A stretch of 64,000 nucleotides of DNA from the NCBI GenBank assembly GCA_902799015.1, contig CADBZI010000004.1:1-64000 (forward strand), read 5' to 3'. The stretch's first letter is position 1; each line of letters starts with the position of its first letter. This document shows positions 55,086-63,091 of this stretch, in pieces. The notes below the pieces were generated by a model. The model saw nothing but the letters and a program-made list of their open reading frames with translations. It had not been told where the DNA came from and searched no databases. Source of the stretch: an uncultured Lachnospiraceae bacterium. GTDB taxonomy: Bacteria > Bacillota > Clostridia > Lachnospirales > Lachnospiraceae. Both the position numbers and the translations under genes were made by a program.

Positions 55086-56212
55086 TGGCCTACATCATTA
55101 CAGCGGTGGGAGCAGGCGGTAAGACCACCTATCTGAAAAAACGCGCGCTGGAGTATCTGCGTCAGGGAAAGCGGTGCGCGCTGACTACGACGACCCATAT
55201 CTGGCCGGTGGAATCCGGGCCGGACTGCTTCGGCATTTTAGAAGAATCCGGCAAGCTGCGTGCGCCGGACGCGCAGTCATTTGCGGAAATCTGCGAGAAA
55301 TATGAGATTGTTCTTGTGGAGGGGGACGGCAGCCACTGTATGCCGGTGAAGATTCCTTCGGAGCGCGAACCGGTGATTCCGGACGGCACAGACGAGATCG
55401 CCGTGCTCATGGGAGCGCACGCGATCGGGCGCCGGATCGATGTGGTTTGCCAGCGGTATGAAGGATCCGGTGAAGAAAAAGTGACGGCGGAGCTTCTTGA
55501 GGAAATCGCAAGACAGCGGTATATCCTGCCGCTGCAGAAGAGATATCCAAAGGCGCACATTTTTTATGAACTCAGTCAGATGCCGCCCTCCGACGAGCGG
55601 ATCGTCGGCGTCCTGATGGCATCCGGCTTCGGCAGACGATACGGGGGAAATAAGCTTCTGGCACCGTTTCATGGCAGGCCCTTGTATCTTCATGTTCTTG
55701 ATCACATGGTGCAGGCGCTCGGAAAAGAGAACGTCATCGTGGTTACACAGTATGAGGAGATCCGGGATACGGCAGGCCGGCTGGGGATCGAATCGGTGTG
55801 GAATGACCAGGCGATAGAAGGCATCTCGGCCTCGATCCGTCTGGGGACACAGAAGGCGTTAAGCTTGGGCGCCGACGCGGCAGTGTTTTTTGCAGGGGAC
55901 ATGCCGTATCTTCCTTCTGAGGAGATCCGCCTTTACGCGAAGCAGTTTTTGGCCAGCGCGAAGCCATACGGGTGCATGGAATTCGGCAAGGAGCATATCT
56001 GCACGAACCCGGGAGCCTTCCGTCTGGACTGCGGCGCAAAGAAGCTCCTGCAGCTGACCGGAGACCGCGGAGCGATGCGGATCATGAAGCAGGAGCCATG
56101 GAATATCTATTACTATCAGATTGCACCCGAATGGGCGCGGGACATTGATGTCAATCCGCTTCCGGCGGAACGAAATCAAACTTCTTCACATCGAACAGAC
56201 CCCGGGTTGTGA
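55085..56212 (+). CDS. YqeC-MocA fusion: selenium-dependent molybdenum hydroxylase accessory / Moco nucleotidyltransferase
   Basis: A 375-residue fusion. Residues 1-170 are YqeC-like (AYIITAVGAGGKTTYLK, TTTTHIWPV, VLVEGDGSHCMPVKIP), associated with selenium-dependent molybdenum hydroxylases. From about 175, VGVLMASGFGRRYGGNKLL, NDQAIEGISASIRLG and FFAGDMPYL match MocA, which cytidylylates molybdopterin to MCD. In other genomes these are usually two genes. The C-terminal 20 residues past WARDIDVNPL come from antisense of the adenine deaminase gene: the two convergent genes overlap by 62 bases, so the original mocA stop has been lost. Confidence 0.85.
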   Translation: MAYIITAVGAGGKTTYLKKRALEYLRQGKRCALTTTTHIWPVESGPDCFGILEESGKLRAPDAQSFAEICEKYEIVLVEGDGSHCMPVKIPSEREPVIPDGTDEIAVLMGAHAIGRRIDVVCQRYEGSGEEKVTAELLEEIARQRYILPLQKRYPKAHIFYELSQMPPSDERIVGVLMASGFGRRYGGNKLLAPFHGRPLYLHVLDHMVQALGKENVIVVTQYEEIRDTAGRLGIESVWNDQAIEGISASIRLGTQKALSLGADAAVFFAGDMPYLPSEEIRLYAKQFLASAKPYGCMEFGKEHICTNPGAFRLDCGAKKLLQLTGDRGAMRIMKQEPWNIYYYQIAPEWARDIDVNPLPAERNQTSSHRTDPGL

Positions 56213-57896
56213 TCTTGAGATCCGGAATGACCAGCAGACTCATGAAGCAGAGCGTCATGACCGGTTCGACCTCATGGCTGACGCCGAGCCTCTCATAGGC
56301 TGTCTCGTGCAGAGTCTTGAGATGTCTGGCAACCTCCTCACCGGGCAGATCACTCATCAGACCGGCAATCGGGAGCGGAAGAGACGCGATCACCTCCCCG
56401 TTCTCCACCAGGACGAAGCCTCCCTCCTGCTCGATGAGCGCCTGGGCGGCAGCATACATCTCTTCATTGCTGACTCCCACGCAGATGATGTTGTGCGAAT
56501 CATGTGCGACCGACAGCGCAACGGCGCCCCTCTGGATGCCGTAGTCCTTCAGGAGGCCGAGGCCGATCTTGCCGGTATTATGATGCCGCTCGAGAACGGC
56601 GATCTTCGCAACCGGCTGGGTCGGGTCAAATACGAAGTCTCCGTCTTCGTCTCTCTTCACCGTGACAACGGCTGACTTCGTGGTAACGCCGTCCTTCACG
56701 ATCTCGATGGCCTTCACGCGGTCGCTGTTCAGATGCATCTTCAGCTGATCAACCGTGAAGGGCTTGACATGCATGGAACCGCGGACCGAGAAGATCGCGG
56801 CCTTGTCGTAGGAGGGCAGATATATGCCGTTCTCCGCAACCTTCTTTCCTTCAATAAATACTGCCTGTGCGCGGAATTCCTCCAGATTGTTGAACAGGAC
56901 GATGTCGGCTCTTTTGCCGGGGGCGATTGCGCCGCGGTCCTCCAGCTTATAGCACTCCGCCGCGTTGAGCGACGCCATGCAGACAGCCATGACAGGATCT
57001 ATGCCGGCCTTGACAAGCATTCTCAGATGGTTGTCGATATGGCCGTCCTCGAAGATTGTCTTCGGCTGGCGGTCATCCGAGCACAGCAGGCAGCGCTTGT
57101 AGTTGAAGGGAGTGATCGCCGGGATCAGGTACTGCAGATCATGACAGGCGGATCCGTCACGCAGCTGCACATACATGCCGCGCTGCAGGCGCTCCTCCAT
57201 CTCCTTGATGGTAGAGCATTCATGATCGGTCTTGATTCCCGCGGCGCTGTAGGCGTTCAGCTCCGCGCCTGTAAGGGCGGGAGAGTGTCCGTCGATGACC
57301 TTGTGCATATTCTGGGCGACGAGAATCTTGTTCAGCGCTTCCTCGTCCTTGTTGATGACTCCGGGGTAGTTCATGAATTCTCCCAGACCCGGAACGTGCC
57401 GGTCGCCCATCGGCCACTGCATGTCAAATGCGTTCACGATCGCGCCGGAATCCTCCAGCGGTGTGGCCGGAACACAGCTGGGGATCATGTACCGGACGGA
57501 GAGTTCGGTCTTCTCCGCGGCCCGAATCATATAGTTGAAGCCTTCCAGCCCATATACGTTCACGATCTCGTGAGGATCCGCGATTACGGTCGTCGTGCCG
57601 CACGGAACGACCATGCGGCCGAACTCTTCAGGAGAAGTATAGGAAGACTCAATGTGAATGTGCGCGTCGATCAGGCCGGGTGATGCATAGGCTCCCTTTG
57701 CGTCATATTCCTCCTGACCGCGGTAATCATCCCCGAAGCCTACGATATGACCGTCTGTGATCGCGATGGAATCCTTTCGCACCGTGCCGGTGTAGACATC
57801 CACGACATTGCAGTTGTAAATGACCAGATCCGCGGGGATCCGGTGCATGGCAGCGTCAATCATGCGGCTCAGCGTCCGCTTATCCATATGTTCCAT
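56151..57896 (-). CDS. ade: Adenine deaminase
   Basis: A 581-residue amidohydrolase turning adenine into hypoxanthine and ammonia. The metal-binding DAHIHIESSYTSPEEFG, GTTTVIADPHEIVNV, VIDGHSPALTG, SDDRQPKTIFEDGHID and DSHNIICVG are diagnostic. Its product feeds the molybdenum hydroxylase encoded downstream. It is convergent with yqeC-mocA and divergent from the dihydropyrimidinase. The ATG at 57896 has AGGAGGAT upstream, and a two-hairpin leader precedes it. Confidence 0.95.
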   Translation of the reverse strand: MEHMDKRTLSRMIDAAMHRIPADLVIYNCNVVDVYTGTVRKDSIAITDGHIVGFGDDYRGQEEYDAKGAYASPGLIDAHIHIESSYTSPEEFGRMVVPCGTTTVIADPHEIVNVYGLEGFNYMIRAAEKTELSVRYMIPSCVPATPLEDSGAIVNAFDMQWPMGDRHVPGLGEFMNYPGVINKDEEALNKILVAQNMHKVIDGHSPALTGAELNAYSAAGIKTDHECSTIKEMEERLQRGMYVQLRDGSACHDLQYLIPAITPFNYKRCLLCSDDRQPKTIFEDGHIDNHLRMLVKAGIDPVMAVCMASLNAAECYKLEDRGAIAPGKRADIVLFNNLEEFRAQAVFIEGKKVAENGIYLPSYDKAAIFSVRGSMHVKPFTVDQLKMHLNSDRVKAIEIVKDGVTTKSAVVTVKRDEDGDFVFDPTQPVAKIAVLERHHNTGKIGLGLLKDYGIQRGAVALSVAHDSHNIICVGVSNEEMYAAAQALIEQEGGFVLVENGEVIASLPLPIAGLMSDLPGEEVARHLKTLHETAYERLGVSHEVEPVMTLCFMSLLVIPDLKITTRGLFDVKKFDFVPPEAD

Positions 57897-57932
57897 GCTC
57901 TATCCTCCTGTTCTGACAATCCTGATACAGAT

Positions 57933-57987
57933 TCAGCATCCCTGAGACGGGGTGCTGAGTCATTCAAGTCTGCCGCCGGCAGACTTG
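57933..57987 (-). other. Two hairpins in the adenine deaminase leader
   Basis: CAAGTCTGCC/GGCAGACTTG (57965-57987, 10 bp, 3-base loop) and TCAGCATCCC/GGGGTGCTGA (57933-57958, 10 bp with a G-T pair) sit between the promoter at 58021 and the start codon. A purine-riboswitch core is not evident. No function is assigned. Confidence 0.5.
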
Positions 57988-58020
57988 CGTCATTCCAGTA
58001 AACTGCAGATTTATAATCAG

Positions 58021-58049
58021 ATTTTACAACAGGAAAGAGGTTCAGACAA
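58021..58049 (-). promoter_or_regulatory. Promoter of adenine deaminase
   Basis: On the minus strand TTGTCT (58044-58049), 17 bases, TAAAAT (58021-58026), about 125 bases upstream of the start codon. Confidence 0.55.
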
Positions 58050-58064
58050 GTATTTTTGTTGATG

Positions 58065-58093
58065 TTGCAAAAGAAATACCCGAGTGTTAAACT
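58065..58093 (+). promoter_or_regulatory. Possible promoter for dihydropyrimidinase
   Basis: TTGCAA (58065-58070), 17 bases, TAAACT (58088-58093). It is divergent from the ade promoter, with 15 bases between the two -35 boxes, so one regulator could act on both. Confidence 0.45.
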
Positions 58094-58169
58094 GTTTTAA
58101 ACAGGTGCGGATTCAAAGCGGGCAGAGGCCGCTCAGAAGCCGAAGGCGTCAACGGGATGGAGGTACGAT

Positions 58170-59549
58170 ATGATACTGATACAGAACGGCACCCTGGTTT
58201 TTCCGGACGAAAGCCGGAAGGCGGATCTTCTGATTGACGGGGAGAAAATTGTCCGGATCGGAGAGAGGCTTGCGGTGCCGGAGCACTGCACAGTCCTGGA
58301 TGCGTCGGGAAAGCTGATCTTCCCCGGATTTATAGATGCGCATACGCATTTTGATCTTCATGTCGCAGGGACCGTTACCATCGATGACTTTGCTTCCGGA
58401 ACAAAGGCTGCGGCCGCGGGTGGAACCACTACCATCATTGATTTCGGAACAGCGTATCCGGGGGAAACGCTGAATGAAGGTCTCGACAACTGGTTCCGGA
58501 AGGCAGAGGCAGGATGCTCCTGCGACTATGGATTCCATCAGACCATCACAGAGTGGAATGACGACATCTCCGCGCAGATCGAGGACATGATTGACCGCGG
58601 CGCGAGTACATTCAAGATCTACATGACGTATGATACAAAGATTGATGACGAGACCGTGTTCAAGGTCCTGAAGCGGCTGAAGGAATGCGGTACAACGACA
58701 GGCTGCCACTGCGAGAACAGCGGTATGATCGATGCACTGCGCGAGGAATACGCCGCGGATCCGGAGCGGAAGACGAAAGTGAGCTCTCATTATCTGACCA
58801 GGCCTGCTGCCGCGGAAGCGGAGGCGATCGGACGGTATTGCCATCTTGCCGAGGTGGCACATGAGCCGGTGATTGATGTTCATCTTACCTGTGAGGAGGG
58901 TCTGGAAGAGATTCGCGCTGCAAGAGCGCGCGGTCAGAAGGTATACGCGGAAACCTGCCCGCAGTATCTCGTAATGGACGATTCCCTCTATGAGAGAGAG
59001 CCGTTTGAGGAGGCATCAAAGTATGTCTGCGCACCGCCGCTCAGGAAAAAGGCGGATCAGGAGGCTCTGTGGAAGGCACTCCGGGATGGAGAGATTCAGA
59101 CCATCTCCACCGATCACTGTTCCTTTACCCTGGAGCAGAAGCGGCTTGGCAAAGATGACTTCAGGAAGATTCCCGGCGGAGTGCCCGGAGTCGAGACACG
59201 CGGCGCGGTCATTTATTCGGAGGGCGTTGCGAAGGGGCGCATCTCCAAAGAAAAGATGTGCGAGGTGCTGTGCGAGAATCCTGCCCGGCTCTATGGGATG
59301 TATCCGAAAAAGGGGACTCTGCAGCCCGGTTCGGACGCTGACCTTGTGATCCTGGACCCGTCAAGGATAAGCACGATCAGCGTGAAGACGCAGGTATCGC
59401 GGTGTGATTACGCGCCGCTTGAGGGGATGGAGCTTTCCTGTGTGATTGAAGCGGTCTATCTGAGGGGGACGCTTGTTGCAAGGGACGGACAGGTCGTCTG
59501 TGAGAACCAGGGACAATATGTAAAACGGGGGCTGCCCGAGTATTTCTGA
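58170..59549 (+). CDS. hydA: Dihydropyrimidinase / hydantoinase-type amidohydrolase
   Basis: A 459-residue amidohydrolase opening dihydropyrimidine or hydantoin rings. The DAHTHFDLH metal motif, the carbamylated Lys in FKIYMTYD (about 148), CHCENSGMI, AETCPQYL and ISTDHCSF are intact. In purine-degrading gut Clostridia and in the E. coli yge/yqe cluster, such enzymes act next to XDH and YqeB. GATGGAGG precedes the ATG. The natural substrate is uncertain. Confidence 0.88.
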   Translation: MILIQNGTLVFPDESRKADLLIDGEKIVRIGERLAVPEHCTVLDASGKLIFPGFIDAHTHFDLHVAGTVTIDDFASGTKAAAAGGTTTIIDFGTAYPGETLNEGLDNWFRKAEAGCSCDYGFHQTITEWNDDISAQIEDMIDRGASTFKIYMTYDTKIDDETVFKVLKRLKECGTTTGCHCENSGMIDALREEYAADPERKTKVSSHYLTRPAAAEAEAIGRYCHLAEVAHEPVIDVHLTCEEGLEEIRAARARGQKVYAETCPQYLVMDDSLYEREPFEEASKYVCAPPLRKKADQEALWKALRDGEIQTISTDHCSFTLEQKRLGKDDFRKIPGGVPGVETRGAVIYSEGVAKGRISKEKMCEVLCENPARLYGMYPKKGTLQPGSDADLVILDPSRISTISVKTQVSRCDYAPLEGMELSCVIEAVYLRGTLVARDGQVVCENQGQYVKRGLPEYF

Positions 59550-59610
59550 GCGGAATAGAAAGACAGGCCGGAGGACGTCTGTTTTCAGGACATGTACGGA
59601 GGATAGTTTA

Positions 59611-60519
59611 GTGGTTACAGATCAGCTAGTGATCGTGCGCGGAGGCGGAGACATCGCGACCGGAACCATCTGGGCGCTGCGGCGTGCAGGGTTTCCCGTT
59701 CTGATTCTCGAGAGCAGCCATCCGAGCGCGATCCGCAGAACAGTAGCATTGTCGGAGGCGGTTTATGAGGGAAGCGCAACGGTCGAGGATCTGACGGTCC
59801 GTCTTGCCCATAACCTGGATGAGGCACAGTACGATCTGTTTGAGAATCAGATCTCACTGATGGTGGATCCTGAAGGACATGCGATTCGTGATATCATTGA
59901 TACAGAAGAAAAGTACAGCGAGTGGGACACCGGGCTCACCACACTGGAGGGCGGGGGAAGGCACCTTTTCCTTACGGCAGTCGTAGACGCGATCCTTGCC
60001 AAGAGGAATCTTGGAACCACGAAGGATATGGCACCCTATGTGATCGCGCTCGGCCCCGGGTTTACCGCGGGTGTTGACTGCGATGTGGTGATAGAGACCA
60101 TGAGAGGCCACTCTCTGGCACGCCCCATCACTGAGGGATCTGCGCTGCCGAATACAGGGGTACCCGGATTGATTGGCGGATATGCGAAAGAGCGTGTGCT
60201 GCATGCGCCTGCAGAGGGTGTGCTTCATGCAGTCTCCCGGATCGGGGAGCTGGTTCAGGAGGGGCAGACGATCTGCGAGATTGCGCCGGCGGACGGGTCG
60301 GACAGGATAGAAGTGAAGGCGACTTTCCCGGGACTTGTGCGCGGAATGATACGGGACGGATTCTCTGTCTCCCGGGGCTTTAAGATTGCGGATATTGACC
60401 CCAGGCAATCTGAGTTTGAGAATTGTTTTACGATCTCGGATAAGGCCCGCGCCATCGGTTCTGCCGTCGTCATGGAACTGATTGGATATGCTGCCCGGAG
60501 GGCAGTGGACGAAACCTGA
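59611..60519 (+). CDS. yqeB: YqeB: selenium-dependent molybdenum hydroxylase system protein
   Basis: A 302-residue protein of the EF2563/YqeB family. The start VIVRGGGDIATGTIWALRRAGF, then ALGPGFTAGVDCDVVIET and FTISDKARAIGSAVVMEL are typical. YqeB proteins co-occur with selenium-dependent molybdenum hydroxylases and are thought to help mature them; biochemical proof is lacking. The GTG start at 59611 follows GGAGGATAG. It lies directly upstream of the xanthine-dehydrogenase-type gene. Confidence 0.9.
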   Translation: MVTDQLVIVRGGGDIATGTIWALRRAGFPVLILESSHPSAIRRTVALSEAVYEGSATVEDLTVRLAHNLDEAQYDLFENQISLMVDPEGHAIRDIIDTEEKYSEWDTGLTTLEGGGRHLFLTAVVDAILAKRNLGTTKDMAPYVIALGPGFTAGVDCDVVIETMRGHSLARPITEGSALPNTGVPGLIGGYAKERVLHAPAEGVLHAVSRIGELVQEGQTICEIAPADGSDRIEVKATFPGLVRGMIRDGFSVSRGFKIADIDPRQSEFENCFTISDKARAIGSAVVMELIGYAARRAVDET

Positions 60520-60570
60520 GGAAACAGCAGCAGTCGTTGAACAAATCTTTATATGGAAGGAATGCCGCGT

Positions 60571-62253
60571 ATGGAGACAGTAGGAAAGAGTTTTGTCAGG
60601 GTTGACGCCCGGGGCAAGGTTACGGGTGAGGCGAAGTATTCGAATGACCTCGTGCCGAAAGACTGCCTGCAGGCAAAGATCGTGCGCTCTACCATCGCAA
60701 ATGGAAGGGTGACGGCAATTGATATCAGCGAGGCACAGAAGGTACCAGGTGTTGTCAAGATTGTAACATGCTTCGATGTTCCGGACATTCAGTTTCCGAC
60801 TGCCGGACATCCCTGGTCTGTCGAGGCGGCACATCAGGATGTGCCGGACCGGAAGCTTCTGAACGCAAGAGTCCGCCAGTGGGGGGATGAGATCGCCGCT
60901 GTCGTCGCAACGGACAACGTCGCGGCGGAGAGAGCGGCACGCCTGGTTAAGGTGGAATATGAGGAATATGATCCCATTCCGACGATTGAGGAGGCTCTGG
61001 CTCCGGGGGCGACGCCGCTGCATCCGGATATTCGCAAGGACAATATATTTGTCCATACCTCCTTCAAGACCTCTCCGAACTTTGACTATGAAAAGGCAAA
61101 GCAGCAGGCGATCGAGGAGTACGGAGAAGAGAATCTGATCGAAGTGGAAGGAACTTACCGGACACCGCGCATTTCCCATTGTCACATCGAGGTCTGTACG
61201 AGCTGGGCTTATGTCGACACCAACGGGAAGGTGACAGTCATCTCCTCCACCCAGATCCCGCACATTACGCGCCGCGTCATCTCCCAGGCGCTGGGGTGGC
61301 CGGTAGGAAGAGTGCGTGTGATCAAGCCTTATATCGGCGGAGGCTTCGGCAATAAGCAGGATGTCCTGCAGGAACCGCTGAATGCATTTCTCTCGATTGC
61401 CTGCGGCGGAAGGTGTGTGTGTCTGGAACTGAGCAGAGAAGAGTGTATCTCCCAGACAAGAACACGGCATGCCGCCAAGGGGGTGCTGAGAGGTCTGGCG
61501 ACGAAGGATGGAAAGCTGCTGGCCAGAGAGGGGGACATCTATACCAACAAGGGAGCGTATGCCTCCCATGGCCACGCGATCACGGCAGGCATGACGACAA
61601 ACTTCAAGGATATCATGCATGACGCGTACGGATGCCGTGCCGACGGCTATTCCGTCTATACGACCTCTGCCGTTTCCGGCGCCATGCGCGCCTACGGCGT
61701 GCCGCAGGCGGCATTCTTCGCGGACAGCCTGACAGATGATATCTGCTATAAGGGCGGGTTTGATCCTTTGAAGTTCCGCATGGAAAACTGCGTTCCGCCC
61801 GGATTTGTGGCCAGCAACGGAATCACTTATTATTCCTACAGCCTGAAGGAGTGCATGAAGAGAGGCGCGGAGTTCATCCACTGGGACGAGAAACGAAAAG
61901 AGTACGCGAACCAGACCGGCCCCGTCAGACGCGGCGTCGGCATGGGAATCTTCATGTATAAGGTGGGCGTCTATCCGATCTCGCTGGAGACCTCAAGCGC
62001 GCGTATGATTCTGAATCAGGACGGATCGATCCAGGTCAAACTGAGTGCGACGGAGATCGGACAGGGCGCGGATACGGTCTTCTCTCAGATGGCATCTGAG
62101 ACGACCGGCATAACCATGGACAATGTATATATCATTTCGACCCAGGATACGGATGTCGCGCCGTTTGATACCGGCGCCTACGCGTCCCGTCAGAGCTTCG
62201 TGACGGGCAAGGCCGTCACGCCCGGCAGAGGAGCTGATGATCTGGCAGAATAA
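60571..62253 (+). CDS. xdhA: Xanthine-dehydrogenase-type molybdopterin subunit, N-terminal part (frameshifted)
   Basis: About 560 residues of the molybdenum-binding subunit: KVTGEAKYSNDL, GTYRTPRISHCHIEVCTSWA, KPYIGGGFGNKQD, SGAMRAYGVPQA and GQGADTVFSQMASETTG. The enzyme hydroxylates purines such as hypoxanthine or xanthine. The frame stops at 62253 shortly after RQSFVTGKAV, whereas the family continues for about 200 more residues, which are encoded one frame over. The ATG at 60571 with GGAAGGA 9 bases before is preferred over 60553. Confidence 0.85.
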   Translation: METVGKSFVRVDARGKVTGEAKYSNDLVPKDCLQAKIVRSTIANGRVTAIDISEAQKVPGVVKIVTCFDVPDIQFPTAGHPWSVEAAHQDVPDRKLLNARVRQWGDEIAAVVATDNVAAERAARLVKVEYEEYDPIPTIEEALAPGATPLHPDIRKDNIFVHTSFKTSPNFDYEKAKQQAIEEYGEENLIEVEGTYRTPRISHCHIEVCTSWAYVDTNGKVTVISSTQIPHITRRVISQALGWPVGRVRVIKPYIGGGFGNKQDVLQEPLNAFLSIACGGRCVCLELSREECISQTRTRHAAKGVLRGLATKDGKLLAREGDIYTNKGAYASHGHAITAGMTTNFKDIMHDAYGCRADGYSVYTTSAVSGAMRAYGVPQAAFFADSLTDDICYKGGFDPLKFRMENCVPPGFVASNGITYYSYSLKECMKRGAEFIHWDEKRKEYANQTGPVRRGVGMGIFMYKVGVYPISLETSSARMILNQDGSIQVKLSATEIGQGADTVFSQMASETTGITMDNVYIISTQDTDVAPFDTGAYASRQSFVTGKAVTPGRGADDLAE

Positions 62254-63079
62254 TATCTGTGAGAAGATTCATACGCAGCCGAAGACAAAGACATGTGTCA
62301 GGCCGGAGGGAACACAAGAGAAGCCTGCTGAGCAGAATGCGCGCAAGCTCGCCTTTGGCGGAGCCTATATCGATAACAGTCAAAATGACGGATCGGCCGG
62401 AGAGTCCGTGAAGTACAGCGCCTGGCTGGACGGTGCCGTGAAGGAGTACGATATTCATGACCTGCCGAACGGAGAGGCGGCGATTCTCAGAGATACCGGG
62501 GTTGAGAAGGATATCATACCCGGCAAGGTGCTTCTGAGCATGAAGGATCTGGCGATGAACGCCTTCTATTCCCTGGACCGCTCGGAGCATATCACCGCAG
62601 AGGTTACGAACCACTGCAAAGAGAATACCTTTGCTTCCGGCTGCTGCTTCGTCGATCTTGAGGTTGACATGCCGCTTGGCAAGGTAAAGATCAACAACAT
62701 CATCAATGTACACGATTCCGGAACCCTGCTGAATCCGAAGCTTGCCGAAGCGCAGGTCCATGGAGGCATGTCGATGGGAATCGGCTACGCGCTGACGGAG
62801 GAGCTTCTGTATAATGAAAAGGGACGTCCTCTGAACGCGAACCTGCTTGACTTTAAGATCCCGACTGCAATGGACTGCCCGGACTACCATGTCGAGTTTT
62901 TGGAGATGGATGATCCGATGGGGCCCTATGGAAACAAGGCATTGGGAGAGCCGCCCGCAATCCCGGTCGCTCCGGCGATCCGCAATGCGATTCTGCATGC
63001 GACAGGAGTTTCCATGAAAGAGATCCCGATGACACAGCAGAAACTGGTTGCGGCCTTCAAGGAAGCCGGACTCATCTGA
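62237..63079 (+). CDS. xdhA: Xanthine-dehydrogenase-type molybdopterin subunit, C-terminal part (frameshifted)
   Basis: 280 residues that continue the preceding gene: NNIINVHDSGTLLNPKLAEAQVHGGMSMGIGYALTEE, then LLDFKIPTAMD and GNKALGEPPAIPVAPAIRNA, all standard for the C-terminal end of this subunit. The frame is open before its ATG: reading back gives PAEELMIWQN, which joins the upstream frame if one C in the CCC at 62221-62223 is removed. Together about 835 residues would result, longer than the usual 760 because of a linker (PEGTQEKPAEQ region). It is either a natural mutation or a sequencing error. Confidence 0.85.
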   Translation: MIWQNNICEKIHTQPKTKTCVRPEGTQEKPAEQNARKLAFGGAYIDNSQNDGSAGESVKYSAWLDGAVKEYDIHDLPNGEAAILRDTGVEKDIIPGKVLLSMKDLAMNAFYSLDRSEHITAEVTNHCKENTFASGCCFVDLEVDMPLGKVKINNIINVHDSGTLLNPKLAEAQVHGGMSMGIGYALTEELLYNEKGRPLNANLLDFKIPTAMDCPDYHVEFLEMDDPMGPYGNKALGEPPAIPVAPAIRNAILHATGVSMKEIPMTQQKLVAAFKEAGLI

Positions 63080-63091
63080 GGAGAATAAAAC

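Noticed and set aside
57897..58030. Purine riboswitch before adenine deaminase
   Set aside because: The conserved junction and loop bases of purine riboswitches are not seen; only two plain hairpins are present.
59854..61881. 675-codon minus-strand frame over yqeB and xdhA
   Set aside because: Antisense of known families; long only because of codon bias.
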